Virus record (IMG/VR): IMGVR_UViG_3300030389_002941 | Span: 2,221-23,837 of that record | DNA length: 21,617 bases | Source of the DNA: a virus | Direction: 5' to 3' (one strand) | Shown here: piece after piece, positions 1 through 8,200 of the stretch | Layout of the letters: every line of letters starts with the position of its first letter | Numbering within the stretch: the first letter of the stretch is position 1 | The notes under the pieces: generated by a model | Databases searched by the model: none | The model's input: the letters and a program-made list of their open reading frames with translations, nothing else | Told to the model about the DNA's origin: nothing | Program-made: the position numbers and the translations under genes

Positions 1-408
1 AAAGGTGATGTCGGTAAAATAATGTTCCATAACGCTGCTGGAACAGAAGCTGATATATCAGGTCTTAGAAATTGGTCTTTATCAATTACTAAAGATACTC
101 AAGAAACCACAGTTCAAGGTGATACTTCAAAAACTTTTGTTGGTGGCCTTATCTCTGGTGAAGGTTCAGCAACTTTGATTTATGACAATGCTGGTAACTC
201 TGATTACTTGGCATTCGTAGAAGATATTTTGACAACTGGTGATGCTGGTGATGCCTTATTTGAATTATTTCCAGACAGTTCAGCAAGTGCTAAAAAGTTT
301 GGTTTTTCTGGAATAGTTACAGGTGCTGAATATGGAGCAACAATTGGTGAGATCCAAGAAATAAACATTTCATTTATAACAACTGGTGCAATCACTTCAG
401 ACATATAG
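1..408 (+). CDS. Major tail tube protein, 3' part (5' end outside window)
   Basis: Tail tube subunit of a siphovirus-type phage; it would polymerise around the tape measure to form the tail tube. The reading frame is open from the first base of the window (it begins KGDVGKI before the first ATG at 22), so the real start lies upstream and 22 is probably an internal Met. Visible features are the tail-tube pattern 'RNWSLSITKDTQETT', then 'GDTSKTFVGGL', and a glycine- and threonine-rich beta-type composition ending in TSDI. It is followed after 30 nt by the G-type chaperone, as expected for tail-tube genes. The family assignment is by pattern recognition. It is secure as a tail tube protein but not to a specific subfamily. 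Confidence 0.83.
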   Translation, partial: KGDVGKIMFHNAAGTEADISGLRNWSLSITKDTQETTVQGDTSKTFVGGLISGEGSATLIYDNAGNSDYLAFVEDILTTGDAGDALFELFPDSSASAKKFGFSGIVTGAEYGATIGEIQEINISFITTGAITSDI

Positions 409-438
409 TAAATTTTAAATAACTAACCCCACATAAAC

Positions 439-810
439 ATGGCAACAAAAAGAACCGTTGATTTAATCACTGAGGCTTTCAGTGATGTAATGACTGCAAG
501 AAGAAAATATGAACTTAAAAAGCCAAATGGAGATTTATTAAAAGAAATATATTTTCCACCTTTAACAAGATTTGATAGAAAAAAAGCTCAAGTTGCTGCT
601 GGAACTGATGATGCTTTAACAATTTCTACAAAACTTCTTTGCCAAATTGCAGAAAATGAAGATGGTTCAAAAGCATTTCATTCTGCTGATGCTGAAAACC
701 TACAAAGATTTCTCCCAGAAAGTGTATTGAATGAACTTGAGCTATTCATGATGGATATTCAAGTTGATTTAGATACAGCAAAAAACGAATCAAGCGAGAT
801 AACTGGTTAA
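439..810 (+). CDS. Tail assembly chaperone, short form (lambda gpG-like)
   Basis: A 123-aa soluble protein between the tail tube and tape measure genes, the position of the tail assembly chaperone G in lambda-like phages, where it coats the tape measure during tube assembly. It opens MATKRTVDLITEAF, is helical and charged, and ends SSEITG. Near its 3' end, codons aaa-aac (781-786) are preceded by a, forming a slippery heptamer. This means two products are likely, this one by normal termination and a longer -1 form. No convincing Shine-Dalgarno sequence precedes the ATG. The function rests mainly on gene order plus the frameshift architecture. Confidence 0.78.
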   Translation: MATKRTVDLITEAFSDVMTARRKYELKKPNGDLLKEIYFPPLTRFDRKKAQVAAGTDDALTISTKLLCQIAENEDGSKAFHSADAENLQRFLPESVLNELELFMMDIQVDLDTAKNESSEITG

Positions 811-968
811 ATTTTGAGTTTTTTCTCGCAACAGAATTAGGAAAAACATTAATTGAATTACGAAAAAGTATTACGGAGGAAGAGCTTGTTTACTGGGCTG
901 CATATTATGAAGTTAAAAATGACAGGGAAAAACAAGAAATGAATCGTCAAAAGAACAAAACAAGGTAA
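439..968 (+). CDS. Tail assembly chaperone, long frameshifted form (gpGT-like), -1 shift at 786
   Basis: The -1 frame is open from 768 to a TAA at 966-968. Slippage on A AAA AAC (780-786) would join the first 116 codons of the short form to 60 more residues, giving about 176 aa. The extension reads RIKRDNWLNFEFFLATELGK and continues through 'EEELVYWAAYYEV' to a Lys/Arg-rich tail ending KTR. An acidic/aromatic 'WxxYY' segment like this is typical of T-domain extensions that contact the tape measure. No start codon with a ribosome site explains this second frame, so programmed frameshifting is the simplest reading. This follows the well-known conservation of tail-chaperone frameshifts in long-tailed phages; efficiency cannot be judged here. 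Confidence 0.8.
780..786 (+). promoter_or_regulatory. Slippery heptamer A AAA AAC for -1 frameshifting
   Basis: In the zero frame of the 123-aa chaperone the codons are gca-aaa-aac, so the heptamer X XXY YYZ is in register. The zero-frame stop lies 24 nt after it, and the -1 frame stays open for 60 codons. I did not identify a stem-loop or pseudoknot stimulator with confidence. Confidence 0.8.
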
Positions 969-993
969 TATAGAATAAAGGTTATTTGTATTT

Positions 994-2811
994 GTGGCAC
1001 AATCGACAGTCAGATTAATAGTTGATGCACAGAACGCAATTTCTCCGTTAAGAAAAGTTAATGATATTACAAAAAATTTAAGTAATAACACAGATAAATT
1101 AAAAAACAGATTAAATAAATCAAACAGATCAATAAGGGAATCAGGACGTTCTGCAAAAGCAGCAGCGGGAGGATTTAGAACATTAAATAGGTCACTTGGG
1201 CCATTACTTAAAATATTAGCTTTAATTGGGGCCACAAGATTCGTTTTTATTAATACTGCTGAATTAGAAACACAAAGAAAAAGCTTAGAAGTACTTACTG
1301 GATCTCTTTCTGAAACAAACCAAATAATAAAACAGTTACAAGACTTTGGTGCTGTCACACCTTTCAAAAGTAGTGAGTTAATAGAGCAAACAAAAAGATT
1401 AAAAGCTTTTGGTTTTGAAACAGAAGAACTTGTGGATACAACAAAACGTCTGGCAAATGTCGCTGGTGCTACTGGTGCTGACTTACAAGGTATTGCTACA
1501 GCTTTTGGACAAATAAGAGCTAAAGGTAAATTGGCAAGAGAAGAGGAACTTCAGTTATTAGAAAGAGGAGTTGATATTACAACAGAACTCAAACGAATAA
1601 CAGGCTTGCAAGGAGAAGAATTTGAATCTGCAATGCGTAAGGGAAAAATTGGAGCTGATCTTGTAAATCAAGCCTTAATTAATCTCACGAGTGAGGGTGG
1701 TGCTTTTTTTGGTGGAGCAACAAAGCAAGCAACAACTTTAAATGGAAAACTATCAACTTTAATTGATTCTGTTGAAACTTTAGCAAGAACTATTGGAAGT
1801 CAGTTATCACCAGCAATAAAAGGTGCTTTAGATTTAGCAATAAAAGGTGTAAATGCTATTGATAAAATATTTCAAAGATTTGGAGATATAGGTAATATTG
1901 GTTTAGGAAATGTTGCAAAAGCAGAACAAGATGCACGAAGAGATGCGGCAAGACTTACAGCAACAAGATTCGGAACAAATTTTAAAGGCGAAAGTATTTT
2001 TGCTAGTAAAGAAGAGAATGAGTTTTTTAAACAACAGTTTAACCTTTTAAAAAAAGCAAATATTGAAAGAGAAAAGTTAAGACGTAAATCTTTTGAAGAA
2101 GTAGAAATTATTGAAGAAGGTAATAAAAAACAAACAGAGCAAACAGAAAAAATAATTGAAACCAATAATGCAGCAAATGCTTTTAATATCACACTAGATA
2201 AATCAGTTTTTAAATTTGATCAAATTCTCTCAGAAACAGATAAATTAAAACAAAAATTTATGGAGATTGGACAAGGTATAGAAGATGGTATTGTTTCTGG
2301 ATTAACTGATGCAGTTATGGGAACAAAAACTTTAGCTGAAGCAGCAACTGGTGTTTTAAATAATTTAAAAAGAAAACTTGTTGAAGTTGCAATGCAACGT
2401 GCTGTTTCTGGTATTGGTAATTTCTTCGGGAACGCTCTAAGCGGATTATTCGGAGGTGGCGGTGGCGGCATACCTTTTGCTACTAATACTGCACTCGGAA
2501 CTGGTGGAAGTAAATTTTTAGATATGGCTCCCTCTTTGAAATTTGCAAATGGTGGTCGACCTCCTGTTGGTCGTGCATCTTTGGTTGGTGAAAGAGGGCC
2601 AGAATTGTTTGTTCCTTCCAGAGCAGGTACTATTATTCCTAATAATCAATTAGGTGGTGTTGTAAATAATATTAATGTTTCTGTAGATGCTTCTGGGTCA
2701 TCTGTAGAAGGTAGTACGGCACAAGCCGATGCATTAGGGATGGTTTTGGCTTCCGCAATACAATCACAACTTATAAAAGAAAAAAGACCTGGAGGATTAC
2801 TTACTAGATAA
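994..2811 (+). CDS. Tail tape measure protein
   Basis: A 605-aa protein that sets tail length and runs inside the tail tube. It starts with GTG; an in-frame TAA at 976-978 rules out an earlier start, and AAAGG lies about 12 nt upstream. Order of parts: charged helical N-terminus; hydrophobic stretch at about 69-88 (LGPLLKILALIGATRFVFIN); a tape-measure N-terminal-type domain at about 90-270, with ELETQRKSLEVLTGS and an EEELQLLERG motif; a coiled, charged middle; a Gly-rich run; and a lambda gpH-like C-terminus at about 529-555 with 'LVGERGPELF' and 'GTIIPN'. The short length suggests a tail of roughly 90 nm by the usual ~1.5 angstrom per residue rule (inference). Lambda gpH is about 850 aa. 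Confidence 0.92.
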   Translation: MAQSTVRLIVDAQNAISPLRKVNDITKNLSNNTDKLKNRLNKSNRSIRESGRSAKAAAGGFRTLNRSLGPLLKILALIGATRFVFINTAELETQRKSLEVLTGSLSETNQIIKQLQDFGAVTPFKSSELIEQTKRLKAFGFETEELVDTTKRLANVAGATGADLQGIATAFGQIRAKGKLAREEELQLLERGVDITTELKRITGLQGEEFESAMRKGKIGADLVNQALINLTSEGGAFFGGATKQATTLNGKLSTLIDSVETLARTIGSQLSPAIKGALDLAIKGVNAIDKIFQRFGDIGNIGLGNVAKAEQDARRDAARLTATRFGTNFKGESIFASKEENEFFKQQFNLLKKANIEREKLRRKSFEEVEIIEEGNKKQTEQTEKIIETNNAANAFNITLDKSVFKFDQILSETDKLKQKFMEIGQGIEDGIVSGLTDAVMGTKTLAEAATGVLNNLKRKLVEVAMQRAVSGIGNFFGNALSGLFGGGGGGIPFATNTALGTGGSKFLDMAPSLKFANGGRPPVGRASLVGERGPELFVPSRAGTIIPNNQLGGVVNNINVSVDASGSSVEGSTAQADALGMVLASAIQSQLIKEKRPGGLLTR

Positions 2812-3381
2812 ATGGCTACTTTCCCATCTATACAACCAACTTATGGAACGCGAAAACAAAGCAATCCAAAATTTAAAACAACTCAGATGGGTGATGGGTA
2901 TGAGTTTAGAACGTTGTTTGGCTTACCTTCAAATCAAGACCCTAAAATTTACGATTTAACATTTAATGTTTCTGAAACTGAAGCAGATGTAATTGAAGCT
3001 TTTTTAAGAAGTCGTGTGGCAGACCAAGCAAGTTTTACATTTACACCACCTGAAGAAGGGAGTACACAAACAGGTACATATTCGCAAAGTGGTGGCACAA
3101 CTGTCACTATCACCATTGCAAATCATGGCCTTGCCATCAATGATGTTGTTACCATTGACTACACTTCTGGTACGGCTGCTGATGGTACTTTTACAGTTGC
3201 AACAGCTCCAGATCAAAATACATTTACAGTTACTTCGTCATCCTCAACAACAGCATCAGGCAACGTAACTGTTACTTTTTCAGGTGCTGGAAAGTTTGTC
3301 TGCGAACAATGGACTAAGACAATACCTTATAACGATAGAGCAATTATTAGCTGTAGTTTTAGAGAGGTATTTGAACCATAA
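2812..3381 (+). CDS. Minor tail protein M-like, with inserted beta-module
   Basis: A 189-aa minor tail protein of the lambda gpM type, part of the tail-tip complex. The ATG follows the tape measure TAA directly (taaatg). The family shows at the N-terminus ('QMGDGYEFR', 'IYDLTF') and at the C-terminus ('WTKTIPYNDRAIISCSFREV'). Between these, residues about 88-155 form an insert starting TYSQSGGTTVTITIANHGL and ending in a Ser/Thr-rich run. Lambda-type M is about 110 aa, so the insert accounts for the extra length. A related insert occurs in the J-like protein of this window. Confidence 0.82.
   Translation: MATFPSIQPTYGTRKQSNPKFKTTQMGDGYEFRTLFGLPSNQDPKIYDLTFNVSETEADVIEAFLRSRVADQASFTFTPPEEGSTQTGTYSQSGGTTVTITIANHGLAINDVVTIDYTSGTAADGTFTVATAPDQNTFTVTSSSSTTASGNVTVTFSGAGKFVCEQWTKTIPYNDRAIISCSFREVFEP
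3073..3276 (+). other. Inserted 'YSQSG...HGL...D' beta-module inside M-like protein
   Basis: Residues about 88-155 of the M-like protein. The pattern is TYSQ(S/T)G, ITI, HG, D, 'SGTA..G.F.V...P..NTFTV', with a Ser/Thr-rich tail. It looks like a small beta-sandwich or ligand-binding-like domain. The same pattern recurs at 8240-8401, and the 14 bases at 3075-3088 are identical to 8242-8255. Confidence 0.7.
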
Positions 3382-3956
3382 TGGCAATTCCAGTATCTGA
3401 ATTACAATCACTTACAAATAAATCTATTATTGAACTTTATTCTTTAACTCTTGATAATAGTCTGCATGGATCTACCTCTGTAAGTAGATTTCATTCTGGG
3501 GTTGGTATGAATAGTAACGCCTCTATTATTTGGCAGGGCAATACTTATGATAAATTCCCAATTAAAGCCGAAGGGTTTGAATATAAATCATCTGGTGCAT
3601 TTCCTAGACCTAGTGTAAGCGTTTCTAATATTTTAAATACTATTACAGCATTAATGGCATCTGTTAATGCTACAACCCCATTTAATGACCTTCAAGGTGC
3701 AAAATTTATACGTCATAGAACGATGGCTCAATTTCTTGACGCTGCAAATTTTCCAAATAATACTAACCCATTTGGCACTCCTTCAAGTTCAACAGAACTG
3801 CCACAAGAAATTTATTATGTAAATCAAAAAGTATCAGAAACTAGAGAAGTTGTTGTTTTTGAATTAGTATCTGCTTTAGATATGGAATTTGTTACTGTTC
3901 CCTCAGCACAGGTTACAGATAAAGATTTTCCAGGAGTAGGAATGTTTATCGGATGA
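3381..3956 (+). CDS. Minor tail protein L-like (no C-terminal Cys domain)
   Basis: A 191-aa tail-tip protein of the lambda gpL type. It opens MAIPVSELQSL and contains 'IELYSLTLDN', 'IIWQGNTYDKFPIKAEGFEY', 'GAFPRPSVSVSNI', 'FIRHRTMAQFLD' and 'ELVSALDMEF', which is the usual order of L-family landmarks. It overlaps the M-like stop by 1 nt (taATG) and the K-like start by 4 nt (ATGA). There is no cysteine in the whole protein. Lambda gpL is about 232 aa with a Cys-rich C-terminal domain reported to hold an iron-sulfur cluster, so that domain is absent here. Confidence 0.8.
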   Translation: MAIPVSELQSLTNKSIIELYSLTLDNSLHGSTSVSRFHSGVGMNSNASIIWQGNTYDKFPIKAEGFEYKSSGAFPRPSVSVSNILNTITALMASVNATTPFNDLQGAKFIRHRTMAQFLDAANFPNNTNPFGTPSSSTELPQEIYYVNQKVSETREVVVFELVSALDMEFVTVPSAQVTDKDFPGVGMFIG

Positions 3957-4663
3957 TTTGGAAAACTGAAGCAGAAAAACACGCACAAGATTGTTTTCCT
4001 CAAGAATCTTGTGGATTACTTGCAATTATTAATGGCCAAGAAACTTATTGGCCTTGCAAAAATTTAGCAGATAATAGCATTGGTTTTTTTATTATCGACC
4101 CTGATGATTGGGCTGAGTGTGAAGATACAGGAGAAATTGTTGGAGTTGTTCATAGTCATCCAAAAGGGTGTGCAACACCATCTGAAACTGATTTTAAATC
4201 TTGTGAACACCTTGGGTATCCTTGGTATATTTTTAGCTTACAAGAAAAATACTGGCATGAATTCAAACCAAAAGGGTATGATAAAAAAGCAGAAATTATC
4301 GGCAGAAGATGGGTCTGGGGATTACACGATTGTTGGTCTGTAATTCATGACTGGTATGAACAGGAAAAAAATATTAAATTAAAAAATTGGGAAAGGCCTA
4401 AGAATTTAAAAGAATTTTGTAAAAATCCAATGTTTGAAAAATGTGCAGAAGAAACTGGTTTTGTATTAAGAAATAAAAACGAAGATCTTGAAAAAGGAGA
4501 TGTTCTTTTATTTGAAGGTTCATATAAAAAATTAAGTCATGTTGGTTTGTATATTGGAGATCAAACAATTTTGGAGCATAATTTAAATCAACTAAGTTGC
4601 AGAAGGATATATGATCTAAACTATATACAAGCTACAAAAAAAGTTTATTATTATGCAGCTTAA
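3953..4663 (+). CDS. Tail-tip K-like protein: JAB/MPN plus NlpC/P60 peptidase
   Basis: A 236-aa lambda gpK-like protein with two predicted peptidase domains. The N-terminal JAB/MPN metallopeptidase domain has ESCGLL (Glu18), VHSHP (His67 and His69) and a downstream Asp80, the expected zinc-site set. The C-terminal NlpC/P60 domain has GLHDCW (candidate nucleophile Cys127) and SHVGLYIGD (His196), with His209 as possible third residue. In this family the NlpC/P60 part cleaves cell-wall peptides at the tail tip during infection. No other cell-wall hydrolase was seen in the window. The start overlaps the L-like stop as ATGA, so translation is probably coupled. Confidence 0.9.
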   Translation: MIWKTEAEKHAQDCFPQESCGLLAIINGQETYWPCKNLADNSIGFFIIDPDDWAECEDTGEIVGVVHSHPKGCATPSETDFKSCEHLGYPWYIFSLQEKYWHEFKPKGYDKKAEIIGRRWVWGLHDCWSVIHDWYEQEKNIKLKNWERPKNLKEFCKNPMFEKCAEETGFVLRNKNEDLEKGDVLLFEGSYKKLSHVGLYIGDQTILEHNLNQLSCRRIYDLNYIQATKKVYYYAA

Positions 4664-5264
4664 AAAAATAAAAGTTTATGGAACATTAAGAAAATTTTTA
4701 GGCCAAAGTTATTTTGAAGCTGCTGTAAAAAGTCCGAGGGAAGCATTTAAGTTTTTAACTTGTAATTTTCCAAAGCTTGAAAGACACATGAACAATCAAA
4801 TTTATAAAATAAAAATGAATGGTGTAATAATATATCAAGATAATTTTGATTTAAATGGTGATGGTGACATTCAAATAATACCTGTAGCTACTGGTAGTGA
4901 ACCTTTTATTTCTGTGGCTACTGGTGTTGCTTCTTTGTTTGCTGGTTCTGCCGTTGCAAAAGCAACAACAGGTTTTTTAGCGAAAGAATTAATTTTTGGT
5001 GCTACGGTAGGACAATTACTTGGTGGTGCATTGTCATTAATCGGAACTAATTTAGTTACTACTGGCGTATCGCAGATGTTAACTCCTACACCAGATTTTA
5101 TCCAAGACGATGACCCTGAAAAATCATTTGCCTCACAAAGTTTTTCTGGAATTGAAAATACTGCTGTTTCTGGAATACCAAAACCTATAATTTATGGTGA
5201 GGTGTTTACTGGTTCGATAGTTATAAGTGCATCAACTGATGTACAACAATTTCAAAGTTCTTAA
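4653..5264 (+). CDS. Tail assembly protein I-like
   Basis: A 203-aa lambda gpI-like protein needed for tail-tip assembly. The N-terminal ~80 residues have the beta-grasp pattern of the family (KKIKVYGTLRKFLG, 'AFKFLTCNFPKL', 'IQIIPVATG'). A Gly/Ala-rich hydrophobic stretch follows at about 85-145. The C-terminus, 'AVSGIPKPIIYGEVFTGS' followed by IVISASTDV, is characteristic. It overlaps the end of the K-like gene by 11 nt and lies 5 nt before the J-like gene, giving the conserved K-I-J order. Confidence 0.85.
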   Translation: MQLKKIKVYGTLRKFLGQSYFEAAVKSPREAFKFLTCNFPKLERHMNNQIYKIKMNGVIIYQDNFDLNGDGDIQIIPVATGSEPFISVATGVASLFAGSAVAKATTGFLAKELIFGATVGQLLGGALSLIGTNLVTTGVSQMLTPTPDFIQDDDPEKSFASQSFSGIENTAVSGIPKPIIYGEVFTGSIVISASTDVQQFQSS

Positions 5265-5269
5265 ATAAA

Positions 5270-8200
5270 ATGTCAAACAGTTCTAATTTTTTTAATTTCA
5301 GTAGTTTACAACAAAATATTCTTCTTCCATCGTTACCTGCTGGCACACTTGCAAGCACTCAATCAATAACAATTTTCGATTTATTAGGTTCTGGAGTAAT
5401 AAATGGTTTTCCTAGTGCGATTGCTGCAAATGCTACTCTAGGCACTGAATCTTATCTCAAAGCTGCACTCAAAGACGTATTTCTTAACGGGACACAGATA
5501 TTAAAACAAAGCGCAGATTTAGCAAATCCAAAAGCAGACGATTTTAATTTTGGTGGAATTACTTTTGAAGTAAGAGTTGGAACACATAATCAAGAAGCTA
5601 TAAAAAATGAACTTTTAATTTCTCAAGCACAAACAGAAACAAGTGTTCAAGTTCAAGTAACACAAGGTTCACCAATTTCAAGAACAATTACAAATCCTTG
5701 TGATCAGCTAAGGGTGACTATGGCTTTCCCTTCAATGCAAACATTTAATGACGATGGAACCATTAGTGGCGCGAGTGTGAATATAAAAATGAAAATTACA
5801 CAAAATAATGGAACAGTAAATGATCCTGTTATTGATGACACAATTACAGGACAATGTGGAAATGTTTATAAAAGAGATTATGGAATTACAACAGCTGGTT
5901 TTGATTTTCCGATAACTCTTACAGTAACAAGAGTTACAGCTGATTCAAATGTAGCTGCTTTACAAAATGATACTTTTTTTGACAGTTTTACAGAAATTCA
6001 GGCTGACCCTAATGCGTATGTTAACTCTGCTTACACAGCATTAAGATTATCTTCTCAAAGTTTTAGCGGTAGTGTTCCGCAGAGAATGTTTAGAGTTCAA
6101 GGTACAAAGGTATCAATTCCTCATAACGCTACCGTTCAAACAAATGGGGCTTTAGCTTATTCAGGCACATTTAATGGAACTTTTAAAACAGACAAAGAAT
6201 GGACAAATGATCCAGCGTGGATTTTGTATGACCTTTTGACTACAGATAAAGGTTTAGGACAACACATTGATTCTTCAAAAATTGATGTATTTAGTTTTTA
6301 TTCTGCTTCTGTATATTGTGCTGAAGGTGTTGATGATATGACTGGAACAGGAAATTTAGAGCCAAGATTTGCACTGAATACCGTTATAAGAGGTCAAACT
6401 TCTGCTTATAACATTATAAATAAAATTTGTTCTGTGATGAGGGCAACTGCTTATTATACAGCAGGTACTATTGAGCTTGGGCAAGATCGCCCCTCCGATC
6501 CAGTGTATTTGTTTAACTTATCTAATGTCACAGAGAATGGTTTTACTTATACAAACGCAAGCGTAAATACTAAATTCAACACTATAAATGTCAAGTATTT
6601 TAATACAGATATAAGAGAACCAGATTTTGTAACTGTAACTGATGATGCATTAATTTCAAAATATGGAGGAATTTTTGTTAAAAATATAGAGGCTTTTGGC
6701 TGCACTTCTTTTGGACAGGCAAGAAGGCTTGGAAAGTGGTTTCTCTACACTCAAAATAATGAAGCAGAGGTTATTTCATTTACAGCCACACTTGAAGCTG
6801 GTGTTATCGTAAGGCCAGCAATGAATATTGCTGTAAGTGACCCGATGAGGGCTGGTGTTAGACGTGGTGGAAGGATACAAAGTGCTACAACAACTGCTAT
6901 TACCGTAGATGATGAAGCTAATACAGATTTGACAAGTGCTAATTCTGCAACTTTATCAGTAATTTTGCCAGATGGATCGTTAGAAACAAAAACCATATCC
7001 AGTATTTCTAATAGAACAATTACTGTAAGCTCTGCCTTTTCTGCCGCACCAAATGCAAACAGTGTATGGGTTTTAGAAAATACAACAGTTGAAGCGCAAA
7101 CTTATAAAGTTATTAGTATTAAAGAGGTTCAAGATTCTTTATATGAAATTAGTGCGCTTATACATAATCCCAATAAATATGCAGAAGTTGAAGATGGTAC
7201 TTTTGTTGCAAAAAAAAGCACTTCTGTTTTAAATCAACCTTTATCAGGGCCGGAAAACCTTTCGGCAGCAGAATCTATTGTTGTCATAAATGGTAAATCC
7301 GTATCAAAAATTAATTTTAGTTTCAGTGCTGTAAATAACGCAAAAGAATACATAATTCAATATCGTTTTAATAATGGAAATTTCATAACAACTAAAACAC
7401 AATCTCTTGATTTTGAAATAATGAACTCTGTTTTAGGAACTTATGAGTTTAGAGTCTTTACTGTAAATAGCTTGGATCAATTTAGTGCAGTTCCATCAGA
7501 ATTTACTTTTAACGCTATTGGTAAAACTGCTTTACCTGAAGATGTAACTAATTTGAACAGTCAGCCGATTGATGAAAAAAACCTTAAGCTTACTTTTGAC
7601 CCGTCATTTTCAAAAGATGTTATTCATGGCGGTAATGTAGTTATTAAACATTCTTCAGATACAGCAACAAGTAGTTTTGCAAATAGTACTTTGATTGCTG
7701 GAGATATTGCTGGAAATGCATCAGAGGCAATTGTTCCAAATATTTCTGGAAAATATTTTGTTAAATTTAGGGACGATACAAATAATCTTTCTGAAAATGC
7801 AGCGGTTATTGTAATTTCAAAACCTGTTGCACAGCCTAACTTAGGAATACAGACAAGAAGAGAAGACACTGATAGCCCACCTTTTCAAGGTAATAAGGTA
7901 AGCACTTTTTATGATTCAACTTTAGATTTACTATTGTTATCAGGAGATTTAGAATTTGACAGCGTTACAGATGTAGATGCTTTATCAAGCTTTGATTTCT
8001 CAGGAGATATTGCAGAAAAAGGAATATATGATTTTGCTACTATTCTTGATTTAGGTTCCAAATTCACTTTAGAACTAGAAAAACATTTCAAAGTAAATGC
8101 ACTTTTAATTAATGATTTGTTTGATACAAGAAATGCTTTTATCGATACATGGGATGATTTTGATGGCACTAAAGCTGAAGCAGTAGACGCGCAATTATTT

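Noticed and set aside
3014-3268. 84-aa + strand ORF inside the M-like gene
   Set aside because: Leu/Gln-rich overlapping frame produced by the Thr/Ser-rich repeat module; no other support.
3953-4663. Lysis endolysin in the window
   Set aside because: The NlpC/P60 domain is in the K-like tail protein between L and I, so it acts at entry; no dedicated endolysin was seen.
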